DNA from: Bacteroidales bacterium
Lineage (GTDB): Bacteria > Bacteroidota > Bacteroidia > Bacteroidales > VadinHA17
NCBI GenBank assembly: GCA_017882245.1
Contig: JADGPV010000005.1
Span: 1 to 6,026, forward strand
Direction: 5' to 3'
DNA length: 6,026 nt
Shown: positions 1 through 5,735 of the stretch, in pieces
Layout of the letters: every line of letters starts with the position of its first letter
Position numbering within the stretch: the stretch's first letter is position 1
The notes under the pieces: model-generated
What the model was told of the DNA's origin: nothing
Database searches by the model: none
Seen by the model: only the letters and a program-made list of their open reading frames with translations
Position numbers and translations under genes: made by a program

Positions 1-2
1 GC

Positions 3-164
3 GGAAGCAAAGGTATAAATGAAGAGGCGTTCATAAGGGTGATAACCTCGGTGTCGGACCTTCTTCTGGAGGCGCCTGAGATCGTTGAGATGGATATCAA
101 TCCGCTTCTCGGCTCAGGTGATTCTATTATCGCCGTGGATACGAGGATACGGATTGAGAAATAG
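3..164 (+). CDS. ADP-forming acyl-CoA synthetase, ATP-grasp subunit or domain, C-terminal end (partial)
   Basis: This is the 3' end of a gene that begins outside the window; 53 residues and a TAG stop are visible. The tail reads EIVEMDINPLL, then a short glycine-rich turn, then IIAVDTRIRIEK. That is the characteristic end of the ATP-grasp (ATP-grasp_5) domain of ADP-forming acetyl/acyl-CoA synthetases, where the E-x-D-I-N-P-L motif belongs to the nucleotide/metal site. The family converts acyl-CoA, ADP and phosphate to free acid, CoA and ATP, a cytosolic substrate-level phosphorylation used by amino-acid and pyruvate fermenters. From this fragment I cannot tell a separate beta subunit from a fused alpha-beta protein. 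Related succinyl-CoA synthetase beta subunits share the motif, but the AVDTRIRIE ending fits the ADP-forming acyl-CoA synthetase better. Its position upstream of an aminotransferase and a 2-oxoacid oxidoreductase supports a role in the same pathway. Confidence 0.85.
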   Translation, partial: GSKGINEEAFIRVITSVSDLLLEAPEIVEMDINPLLGSGDSIIAVDTRIRIEK

Positions 165-226
165 CAAGGGGCATGTTGACGAACGAAGAGAGGAACCGGA
201 GCGAAGCGGAGCTCGGCGCAGCCAAA

Positions 227-241
227 TCCCGCGCAGCGGGA
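227..241. repeat. Perfect 6-bp inverted repeat (GC-rich hairpin)
   Basis: TCCCGC at 227-232 and GCGGGA at 236-241 flank a GCA loop. The hairpin is 63 bp after the stop of the acyl-CoA synthetase fragment. No T-run follows on the plus strand (the next bases are GGGCATGGGG), and the minus strand runs into A/G-poor sequence without a U-tract, so it does not meet the usual intrinsic-terminator pattern. It could be a factor-dependent 3' end, an mRNA-stabilising structure or part of a dispersed repeat. Confidence 0.5.
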
Positions 242-252
242 GGGCATGGGGC

Positions 253-294
253 AGAGAGAAAGGGAGAAGGTGAGAAAAGAGGATGGGAGAAAGG
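253..294 (+). repeat. Polypurine tract, 40 of 42 bases purine
   Basis: From 253 to 294 the plus strand contains only two pyrimidines (T at 271 and T at 283). Purine richness continues more loosely to about 325 after a short GTTTTTGT interruption. It has AGA/GGA/GAA character but no exact period. Strand-biased tracts of this length can be structural or simply low-complexity decay; the sequence does not decide which. Confidence 0.55.
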
Positions 295-396
295 TTTTTG
301 TAAAGATAAGAGAGAAGAAGGTGACAAATAGCATTTTTCACGAACTTAAAGTTTTCTACCTTATGGCCACTGTTTAGGGCTCAAAATAGAAAATTT

Positions 397-1719
397 ATGA
401 AAAATACCCCCATAAACCGTAAAACCGTAAGCAAAGCCATTATCGACAGTGGAATCACTGATCTCGGTAATGCTAGCATCAGGGAGATTGTCAAGCTTGT
501 TAATCTTCTGATGAAGGAGACGGGTGTTGAATTCCTCAGGATGGAAATGGGAGTGCCAGGACTGCCGTCGGCGGAGGTTGGCATAAAAGCGGAGATCGAA
601 GCTTTGAAAAAGGGGGTGGCATCGGACTACCCTGATATTGAAGGCCTCCCGCAACTGAAGACTGAAGCTGCACGATTTGTCAAACTTTTCCTGGATACCG
701 ATGTTAATCCGGAATGCTGCGTTCCAACCGGAGGAGCAATGATGGGAGGGATGGCCAGCTTCATGGTTGCTAACAGGAATGACAGGACCAAGGAGGGGAC
801 TCTTTTCATCGATCCCGGATTCCCTGTACAGAAGACTCAGACAAGGATACTGGGTCAGGATTACAGGTCATTTGATGTTTATGACTTCCGCGGTGAAAAA
901 CTGGGCCCCAAACTTGAATCGTACTTTAAATCAGGCAGAGTATCGACCATTCTGTACTCCAATCCCAATAATCCTTCATGGATATGCCTGACAGAAGAGG
1001 AGCTTCGTATAATCGGGACACTGGCAAAGAAGTATGATGTGATAGTGGTTGAGGATCTGGCTTATTTCGGGATGGATTTCAGGAGTGACTATTCAGTCCC
1101 CGGCATGCCTCCTTACCAGCCTACGATAGCACATTACTGTGATGATTACATTTTGCTAATCTCGAGCTCAAAAATATTCAGCTATGCCGGACAGAGGATC
1201 GGACTGATGGTTATGTCTGACCATCTCTATAACCGCCACTACCCTGACCTCCTGCGATATTATTCATCAGAGATCTTCGGAAGGGCGATGATCTTTGGCG
1301 CGCTGTATGCCTTATCTTCCGGAGTAACTCATTCAGTGCAGTACGGTTTTGCGGCGATTCTTAAGGCAGTCAACGATGGTATTTATAACTTTGTCGAAAA
1401 TACAAAGGACTATGGCCGAAAGGCGGCGATCATGAAAGATCTGTTTACCAGGAACGGGTTTAACATTGTTTATGACAGAGACATTGACAGGCCTCTGGCG
1501 GATGGATTCTATTTCACTATCTCATATCCCGGATTTAGCGGCGGCGAGCTTCTTAAAGAACTGCTGTCCTATGGTATAGGTGCTATAACTCTCAATATCA
1601 CTGGGAGTGAAAGGTCGGAAGGACTCCGGGCCTGTGTCTCCCAGGTGAGGCGCAAACAGATGCCTCTGCTTGAAGAGAGATTGAAGCTATTCAGAGAGAA
1701 CAATCCAATAAAGGCTTGA
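397..1719 (+). CDS. PLP-dependent class I/II aminotransferase
   Basis: The 440-residue product is a fold-type I PLP enzyme predicted to transaminate amino acids in the cytosol. Visible landmarks are a PTGG phosphate-loop region (110-113), NPNNP (189-193) in the place of the family's NPxNP motif, the EDLAYFG segment (219-225) where D220 should contact the PLP ring nitrogen and Y223 its hydroxyl, and SSSKIFSYAGQRIG (256-269). K259 is the predicted Schiff-base lysine and R267 a phosphate ligand. LRACVS (410-415) supplies R411, a candidate substrate-carboxylate arginine. Length is slightly above the usual 380-420. The NPNNP motif is followed by SW rather than the common TG, and residues about 229-250 look like an extra Tyr/Pro-rich loop, so this is a divergent subgroup. 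The ATG at 397 is chosen because it is the first ATG of the frame and follows an A-rich leader; no Shine-Dalgarno is present. It is followed after 36 bp by the oxidoreductase genes, so it probably feeds them a 2-oxoacid. Amino-acid specificity cannot be read from sequence alone. Confidence 0.9.
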   Translation: MKNTPINRKTVSKAIIDSGITDLGNASIREIVKLVNLLMKETGVEFLRMEMGVPGLPSAEVGIKAEIEALKKGVASDYPDIEGLPQLKTEAARFVKLFLDTDVNPECCVPTGGAMMGGMASFMVANRNDRTKEGTLFIDPGFPVQKTQTRILGQDYRSFDVYDFRGEKLGPKLESYFKSGRVSTILYSNPNNPSWICLTEEELRIIGTLAKKYDVIVVEDLAYFGMDFRSDYSVPGMPPYQPTIAHYCDDYILLISSSKIFSYAGQRIGLMVMSDHLYNRHYPDLLRYYSSEIFGRAMIFGALYALSSGVTHSVQYGFAAILKAVNDGIYNFVENTKDYGRKAAIMKDLFTRNGFNIVYDRDIDRPLADGFYFTISYPGFSGGELLKELLSYGIGAITLNITGSERSEGLRACVSQVRRKQMPLLEERLKLFRENNPIKA

Positions 1720-1755
1720 TATATAAGAATTTAAATTAAGAATAATACAAAAGAA

Positions 1756-1983
1756 ATGGCTAAGATAAAAGGTGCTGTGATTATTGACACAGAGAGATGC
1801 AAGGGGTGCGAGGTGTGCGTCGTCACATGTCCCACGCAGACGCTGGCACTGGCAGTTGAGGTTAACGGCAAGGGGTATCATTACTCCTATGCTGCCTTTC
1901 CGGAAACATGTATCGGTTGCGCCAACTGCGCGGTAGTTTGTCCTGATGGCGTTATCACGGTTTACAAACTGAAGGTGGAGTAG
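1756..1983 (+). CDS. 2-oxoacid:ferredoxin oxidoreductase, delta subunit (2x[4Fe-4S] ferredoxin)
   Basis: The 75-residue iron-sulfur protein has two complete CxxCxxCxxxCP motifs: C15, C18, C21, C25 and C52, C55, C58, C62. These should bind two [4Fe-4S] clusters, with the usual cross-over in which the last Cys of one motif completes the other cluster. In four-subunit oxidoreductases of the KOR/VOR/POR type, the delta subunit relays electrons from the TPP-site cluster in beta to external ferredoxin. It lies 36 bp after the aminotransferase and 27 bp before alpha, and its small size and lack of extra domains fit a dedicated subunit rather than a fused one. It could in principle be a free ferredoxin, but the delta-alpha-beta-gamma order makes the subunit role much more likely. 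The ATG follows an A-rich leader without a Shine-Dalgarno. Confidence 0.93.
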   Translation: MAKIKGAVIIDTERCKGCEVCVVTCPTQTLALAVEVNGKGYHYSYAAFPETCIGCANCAVVCPDGVITVYKLKVE

Positions 1984-2010
1984 CAGATAAAGAAACAAAA
2001 AGATATATTG

Positions 2011-3078
2011 ATGGAAAAAGAACTGAAACTGATGAAAGGCAACGAAGCCCTCGCCGAGGCTGCTATACGAGCTGGTGCCGATGGTTATTTCGGGTATCCA
2101 ATCACTCCCCAGAGTGAGATACTTGAATATCTCACTGAGGCCAACCCGCAGGCAACGACCGGCATGGTTGTGCTTCAGGCCGAGAGTGAGGTGGCAGCTA
2201 TAAATATGGTGTACGGCGGTGCCGCGTGCGGCAAAAAGGTGATGACCTCATCTTCCTCGCCCGGCATAAGCCTGAAGCAGGAGGGGATAACATATATTGC
2301 AGGTGCGGAACTGCCCTGCCTTATCGTGAACGTCGTAAGAGGCGGGCCCGGACTGGGAACGATACAGCCGGCTCAGAGCGACTATTTCCAGGCGACAAAA
2401 GGCGGTGGGCACGGCGATTATCACCTTCTTGTGCTGGCACCGGCATCAGTGCAGGAAATGGCTGACTTCGTCGAACTCAGCTTCGATCTTGCATTTAAAT
2501 ACAGGAACCCCGTGATGATATTATCCGACGGTGCCATCGGACAGATGATGGAGAAAGTATATCTCAAACCGCAGAAAAAAAGATCAGAAGAGATCCTTCC
2601 GTGGGCCACAACAGGAAAGCCTGCCACGCGCGAACGCAATATAATCACATCGCTTGATCTTGATCCTGAGCGTCAGGAGAAGTTCAATCTGAAGCTTGTT
2701 GCCAAATATCGGGAGATGGCGGAGAAGGAGGTTCGTTTTGAAGAGTTTCAGACGGACGATGCCGAATATCTTTTCGTTGCCTACGGCACGAGTGCAAGGA
2801 TATGCCAGAAAGCGATCCAGCTGGCAAGGGCCCAGGGGATAAAAGTGGGTCTTCTGAGACCGATCACCCTTTTCCCTTTCCCGAAAAAGAGACTTAACGA
2901 ACTTGGTTCGAAGGTCAAAGGAATGCTTGCAGTGGAGATGAGTGCAGGCCAAATGGTGGAAGATGTTATGCTTTCGGTCAACGGTAAGACCCGTGTAAGC
3001 CACTATGGAAGAATGGGCGGAATGATAGCAACACCGGAAGAGGTGGTGGAAAACCTTAAAATATTTATAAAAGGCTGA
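2011..3078 (+). CDS. vorB: 2-oxoacid:ferredoxin oxidoreductase, alpha subunit (VorB-like)
   Basis: The 355-residue alpha subunit carries the pyrimidine-binding half of the TPP site and the C-terminal transketolase-like domain. It shows GYPITPQSE (28-36), QAESE (56-60), the SSSSPGISLKQEG stretch (80-92), RGGPGLGTIQPAQSD (110-124), RPITLFPFP (283-291) and GRMGGMI (333-339), all typical of the VorB/KorA alpha family. The enzyme oxidatively decarboxylates a 2-oxoacid to acyl-CoA and CO2 while reducing ferredoxin. A TTG immediately precedes the ATG (2008-2010); I chose the ATG at 2011 as the normal start, and the difference is one residue. Length is as expected for a four-subunit enzyme with no fused gamma domain. 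Beta follows after only 5 bp, so co-translation is likely. The VorB name reflects family resemblance (3-methyl-2-oxobutanoate as substrate). A 2-oxoglutarate or arylpyruvate enzyme is not excluded. Confidence 0.92.
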   Translation: MEKELKLMKGNEALAEAAIRAGADGYFGYPITPQSEILEYLTEANPQATTGMVVLQAESEVAAINMVYGGAACGKKVMTSSSSPGISLKQEGITYIAGAELPCLIVNVVRGGPGLGTIQPAQSDYFQATKGGGHGDYHLLVLAPASVQEMADFVELSFDLAFKYRNPVMILSDGAIGQMMEKVYLKPQKKRSEEILPWATTGKPATRERNIITSLDLDPERQEKFNLKLVAKYREMAEKEVRFEEFQTDDAEYLFVAYGTSARICQKAIQLARAQGIKVGLLRPITLFPFPKKRLNELGSKVKGMLAVEMSAGQMVEDVMLSVNGKTRVSHYGRMGGMIATPEEVVENLKIFIKG

Positions 3079-3083
3079 TTGAG

Positions 3084-3863
3084 ATGACAGAGGTAAAAGC
3101 AAAAGATATAGTAAAACCAGAGAACCTGGCATATAAAAAGTCAAAGATTTTGACTGATAATGTTATGCATTACTGTCCGGGTTGCGGACACGGCACGGTT
3201 CACCGCGTGCTGGCTGAGGTAATTGAAGAGGAAGATTTGCAGAGCAAAACTGTGGGTATCTCTCCTGTAGGATGTTCTGTGCTGATGTATAACTACCTTG
3301 ATATCGACATACAGGAAGCAGCTCACGGAAGGGCTCCGGCCCTGGCAACGGCCGTGAAGCGTCTGCTGCCTGACAGGTTTGTCTTTACTTACCAGGGTGA
3401 CGGCGATCTGGCCGCCATTGGCACGGCAGAGACTATCCATACCTGTAATAGAGGTGAGAACATCCTCATGATCTTCATCAACAATGGCATCTATGGCATG
3501 ACCGGAGGCCAGATGGCCCCTACGACGCTCATAGGGATGAAATCATCAACATCACCTTACGGTCGCGACGTGGCGACGATGGGCTCACCGATAAAGATGG
3601 CTGACATTGTTGCCCTTCTGCCAGGTACATGCTATGTAACCCGGCAGAGTGTCAACACCGCAGCAGGTGTCAGGAAACTGAAGAAAGCATTGAAAAAGGC
3701 AGTTGAATATCAGAGAGACAAGCGAGGTACGTGTTTTATTGAGATCGTTTCAAACTGCCCGTCAGGATGGAAGATGACACCGGTTGAGTCAAACAAATGG
3801 ATGGAAGAGAACATGTTCCCGTTCTATCCGTTGGGTGACATTAAGGTTCCGAAAGATTCGTAG
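3084..3863 (+). CDS. 2-oxoacid:ferredoxin oxidoreductase, beta subunit (TPP-binding)
   Basis: The 259-residue product is the catalytic beta subunit binding the TPP diphosphate and one [4Fe-4S] cluster. CPGCGHG (31-37) supplies C31 and C34, PVGCS (61-65) supplies C64, and SNCPSGW (223-229) supplies C225. These four match the cluster-ligand pattern known for this family. The TPP/Mg motif begins at GDGD (105-108) and ends with NNGIYGMTGGQ (133-143). AHGRAPALATAVKR (80-93) is another family signature. All catalytic landmarks are intact, and length is in the normal range for KOR/VOR-type beta subunits without extensions. The gene starts 5 bp after alpha. It is followed by a 78-bp spacer with a strong palindrome before gamma, which may set a different expression level for the last subunit. 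The motif set points to a KOR/VOR-type enzyme, and the substrate remains open. Confidence 0.93.
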   Translation: MTEVKAKDIVKPENLAYKKSKILTDNVMHYCPGCGHGTVHRVLAEVIEEEDLQSKTVGISPVGCSVLMYNYLDIDIQEAAHGRAPALATAVKRLLPDRFVFTYQGDGDLAAIGTAETIHTCNRGENILMIFINNGIYGMTGGQMAPTTLIGMKSSTSPYGRDVATMGSPIKMADIVALLPGTCYVTRQSVNTAAGVRKLKKALKKAVEYQRDKRGTCFIEIVSNCPSGWKMTPVESNKWMEENMFPFYPLGDIKVPKDS

Positions 3864-3872
3864 ACATTGCAT

Positions 3873-3901
3873 GTAGCGACGCCCTACCAGGGCGTCGTTA
3901 C
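3873..3901. repeat. 13-bp-stem palindrome between beta and gamma genes
   Basis: Positions 3873-3885 and 3889-3901 form a 13-bp stem with one G-T wobble (3876 with 3898) around an ACC loop. The core CGACGCCCT/AGGGCGTCG is perfect. It starts 9 bp after the beta stop codon. No T-run follows directly (the next bases are GTTGATAATTCG), so it is not a classical intrinsic terminator. Its GTA-G-CGACGC...GCGTCG-TTAC form resembles the small dispersed palindromes I know from Bacteroidales intergenic DNA; that resemblance is from memory and unverified. It could stabilise the upstream mRNA or mark a processing site. Confidence 0.8.
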
Positions 3902-3941
3902 GTTGATAATTCGATAAACATTTAAATTTTTACGAAAGATC

Positions 3942-4487
3942 ATGACAGAAGAAATTATAATTGCAGGTTTTGGCGGACAGGGTGTGCTGTCAATGGGGAA
4001 AATAATGGCCTATTCCGCCATGATGCAGGGAATGGAGGTAAGCTGGATGCCATCATACGGACCTGAAATGAGAGGAGGGACGGCAAACGTTAATGTGATA
4101 CTAAGTGATGAGCGGATCAGTTCACCAATTCTCAGGAACTTTGACACAGCCATCATACTTAACCAGCAGAGCATGGATAAGTTTGAACAAAGTGTCAAAC
4201 CCGGAGGTACCCTGATCTATGACGGTAACGGAATAACGCGCCACCCTGAAAGAAAAGATATCGACATCTACAGGATAGAGGCGGCGGAAGAGGCTTCAGC
4301 GATGAAGATGCAAAAGGTGTTCAACATGATTGTACTGGGAGGATTCATGAAGGTGAAACCGATCCTCAAGACCGAATACGTGATAAAGGGATTAAAGAAA
4401 TCCCTCCCGGAGAGATATCACAATCTCATTCCCATGAACGAAGAGGCAATAAAGAGGGGAATGGAGATAATTCAAAAGGTAAATTAA
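3942..4487 (+). CDS. 2-oxoacid:ferredoxin oxidoreductase, gamma subunit
   Basis: The 181-residue gamma subunit belongs to the pyruvate/ketoisovalerate oxidoreductase catalytic domain family. It begins with IIIAGFGGQGVLSMGK (5-20), whose GFGGQG glycine loop is the hallmark of the family, and continues with SYGPEMRGGTANV (38-50), the second family motif. VKPGGTLIYD (85-94) and NMIVLGGF (128-135) are further conserved blocks. In the four-subunit complex gamma helps bind CoA and stabilises the alpha-beta core. Length is normal for an unfused subunit. The start follows an A/T-rich leader with no Shine-Dalgarno. It completes the delta-alpha-beta-gamma order seen for 2-oxoglutarate-type (korDABC) operons and is the last gene on this strand, facing nadD. 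Confidence 0.92.
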   Translation: MTEEIIIAGFGGQGVLSMGKIMAYSAMMQGMEVSWMPSYGPEMRGGTANVNVILSDERISSPILRNFDTAIILNQQSMDKFEQSVKPGGTLIYDGNGITRHPERKDIDIYRIEAAEEASAMKMQKVFNMIVLGGFMKVKPILKTEYVIKGLKKSLPERYHNLIPMNEEAIKRGMEIIQKVN

Positions 4488-4504
4488 TTTGCGATTTGCG
4501 ATTT
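4488..4504 (+). repeat. 7-bp tandem repeat, TTTGCGA x2 plus TTT
   Basis: TTTGCGA occurs at 4488-4494 and 4495-4501, then TTT starts a degenerate third unit (TTTCAGGA). It begins at the base after the gamma stop codon. Read on the minus strand the unit is ATCGCAA, close in composition to the ATCGAAA-type units 24 bp further right, so the two arrays look like inverted relatives. Confidence 0.65.
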
Positions 4505-4527
4505 CAGGATTTGTAGTCGGGAAATAA

Positions 4528-4558
4528 ATCGACAATCGAGAATAGACAATCGAAAATC
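4528..4558 (+). repeat. 7-bp-period degenerate repeat, ATCGAMA-like units
   Basis: Four consecutive heptamers are visible, ATCGACA, ATCGAGA, ATAGACA and ATCGAAA, followed by ATC, and the array ends at the base before the nadD stop codon (read on the plus strand). The nonamer GACAATCGA occurs twice, at 4531-4539 and 4545-4553. Similar heptad strings are familiar from Bacteroidales spacers (from memory, unverified). No hairpin with a T-run is formed, so a terminator role for this convergent junction is not shown. Confidence 0.7.
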
Positions 4559-5152
4559 CTACTCGTAAAAGTGCATCTCCCGGATGTATTTCCAGACGGG
4601 AGCAGGGACAAACCATGAGACGTCTTTTCCTTCCCTGATAGCATTGCGGATGAATGTGCCGGAGATCTCCATCATCGGAGCGCTGACCTCTCTCAGTGAA
4701 GCCATCGTAAGAATCTCAGACAGCCTCTTACTGCTTTTTCTGCCGGGATTGAGTCTCGGGTAAACAACAATAGGATATCGCTTTACAAGCTCTTCCGGAT
4801 TCTTCCATTTATGAAGTGTTGTCAGGTTGTCTTCACCCATTATGAGTGTGAACCTGTGTGAGGGATACTTCTCAGTCAGGTAGGTAAGGGTATCAATAGT
4901 GTATGAAGGTTGCGGCAGGGATAACTCAACATCACAGACCCTGAACCTTTTATCATCGCCTATAGCAAGCTCTGTCATGTAAACCCTGTCGCGGTCGCCA
5001 AGCAGTGTCTCTTTTGATTTCAGGGGATTATGCGGACTGACCACAAACCAAATCTCCTTCAGGCTGGAATACTCGGCTATGTAGTTGGCGATAGCCATGT
5101 GCCCTATATGAACCGGGTTGAATGACCCGAAGAATAACCCTGTCTCTGTCAT
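4559..5152 (-). CDS. nadD: Nicotinate-nucleotide adenylyltransferase
   Basis: The 197-residue enzyme transfers AMP from ATP to nicotinate mononucleotide, giving deamido-NAD+, the penultimate step of NAD synthesis. The nucleotidyltransferase signature GSFNPVHIGH (9-18) carries H15 and H18, which position the ATP phosphates. SPHNPLK (39-45), PSYTIDTL (82-89), GEDN (106-109) followed by HKWK (114-117), and ISGTFIR (163-169), the family's ISxTxxR motif, are all present. The last contains R169, an expected ATP contact. Length and motif spacing are normal for bacterial NadD. The ATG overlaps the gmk stop by 4 bp (ATGA at 5152-5149), which points to translational coupling and supports this start. 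No sign of damage is visible. Confidence 0.97.
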   Translation of the reverse strand: MTETGLFFGSFNPVHIGHMAIANYIAEYSSLKEIWFVVSPHNPLKSKETLLGDRDRVYMTELAIGDDKRFRVCDVELSLPQPSYTIDTLTYLTEKYPSHRFTLIMGEDNLTTLHKWKNPEELVKRYPIVVYPRLNPGRKSSKRLSEILTMASLREVSAPMMEISGTFIRNAIREGKDVSWFVPAPVWKYIREMHFYE

Positions 5153-5730
5153 CTATTGCTTAAAAATGCTTTTACAAAAACTTCAATCTCACTGCAAGCC
5201 CTGTCAAGATCATCGTTGACTATCACCTTGTCGAACCGGTCAGCCAACCGGATCTCGGAAGATGCCTTTTCAACCCTCATGTTTATCTTGTCGACACTGT
5301 CCGTGCCTCTCTTAATGAGTCTGGCCTTCAGTTCTTCCACTGAGGGAGGCATTATGAATATGGCCAGGGCATCCTTTTTAAAGATCGTCTTCAGGTTTAT
5401 CCCGCCCTTCACATCTACATCAAAAAGCGGGATCTTTCCAAGTTTTGTGATTCTTTCTACCTCGCTTTTCAGAGTACCGTAATAGTGGTCTTCATAGACC
5501 TCTTCCCATTCAATGAATTCCCCGGCTTCGATCTTTTTTCTGAACTCGGCAGACGTAATGAAGTAATACTCCCGGCCGTTAACTTCGTTGCCCCTGGGTT
5601 TCCGGCTTGTAGCTGAGACTGAGAAGGCGAGTGGAAAACCTGATGTAAGCAGATGGTTCACAAGGGTTGATTTACCGGCTCCTGACGGAGCAGATATAAT
5701 CAGCACCCTGCTTCTGTGGCTCTTATTCAT
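5149..5730 (-). CDS. gmk: Guanylate kinase
   Basis: The 193-residue cytosolic kinase phosphorylates GMP to GDP with ATP. The P-loop is APSGAGKST (14-22), with K20 as the phosphate-binding lysine; the usual first Gly of GPSGxGKS is Ala here, which is tolerated because it lies outside the essential GxxGxGK core positions. The GMP-binding region shows SATSRKPRGNEVNGREYYF (38-57, with R43 and R46), E75 in EWEEV, and YGT (84-86). FDVDVKGG (103-110) is the Walker-B-like DV/IxxxGG segment. The lid region includes RLIKRGTDS (137-145) and RVEKASSEI (152-160). Length is near the usual 190-205. It starts 5 bp after the yicC stop and overlaps nadD, so the three are probably one transcript. The start is preceded by no Shine-Dalgarno. 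Confidence 0.97.
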   Translation of the reverse strand: MNKSHRSRVLIISAPSGAGKSTLVNHLLTSGFPLAFSVSATSRKPRGNEVNGREYYFITSAEFRKKIEAGEFIEWEEVYEDHYYGTLKSEVERITKLGKIPLFDVDVKGGINLKTIFKKDALAIFIMPPSVEELKARLIKRGTDSVDKINMRVEKASSEIRLADRFDKVIVNDDLDRACSEIEVFVKAFLSNR

Positions 5731-5735
5731 CAGTT

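Larger units (their letters stand above)
165..396. other. 232-bp intergenic spacer with hairpin and polypurine tract
   Basis: This is the longest non-coding stretch in the window. It holds, in order, a GC-rich part (about 190-245) with an imperfect 11-bp direct repeat 30 bp apart (GCGAAGCGGAG at 201-211 and GCGCAGCGGGA at 231-241), a perfect hairpin at 227-241, a purine-rich tract at 253-294, and an AT-rich leader (about 322-396) before the aminotransferase ATG. A small palindrome, AACTT-A-AAGTT, lies at 343-353. Short open frames cross it on both strands, but they are low-complexity Arg/Glu/Ser-rich peptides with no recognisable domain, so I do not call them genes. The leader probably contains the promoter of the downstream operon, but I found no convincing Bacteroidota -33/-7 pair. 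Confidence 0.6.

Noticed and set aside
227..241. Hairpin as intrinsic terminator of the acyl-CoA synthetase gene
   Set aside because: The stem is perfect, but the following plus-strand bases are G/A-rich, with no T-run within 45 bp.
85..341. Short open frames on both strands over the 165-341 spacer
   Set aside because: They give low-complexity Arg/Glu/Ser/Leu-rich peptides, overlap the end of the upstream gene or each other, and show no domain. They follow from the purine-rich composition.
334..364. Possible promoter before the aminotransferase (TTTC at 336-339, TACCTTAT at 357-364)
   Set aside because: Both boxes match the TTTG and TAnnTTTG consensus poorly and the spacing is off, so no promoter is called.
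1728..1737. AATTTAAATT palindrome between aminotransferase and delta subunit
   Set aside because: A 10-bp palindrome of A and T only, in a very AT-rich spacer, is expected by chance and has no further structure.
2008..2010. TTG start for the alpha subunit, one codon upstream
   Set aside because: It is directly followed by an in-frame ATG, which is the more usual start; the choice changes one residue only.
2584..3144. 186-codon open frame antisense to the alpha/beta junction
   Set aside because: It lies opposite well-supported oxidoreductase genes. The translation is Cys/His/Leu-rich without motifs, as expected for a shadow frame.
3903..3930. Possible Bacteroidota promoter before gamma (TTG at 3903-3905, TAAATTTT at 3923-3930)
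   Set aside because: The -7 element lacks the final G, the -33 element is minimal and the spacing of 17 bp is shorter than the usual 19-21. AT-rich sequence gives such matches by chance.
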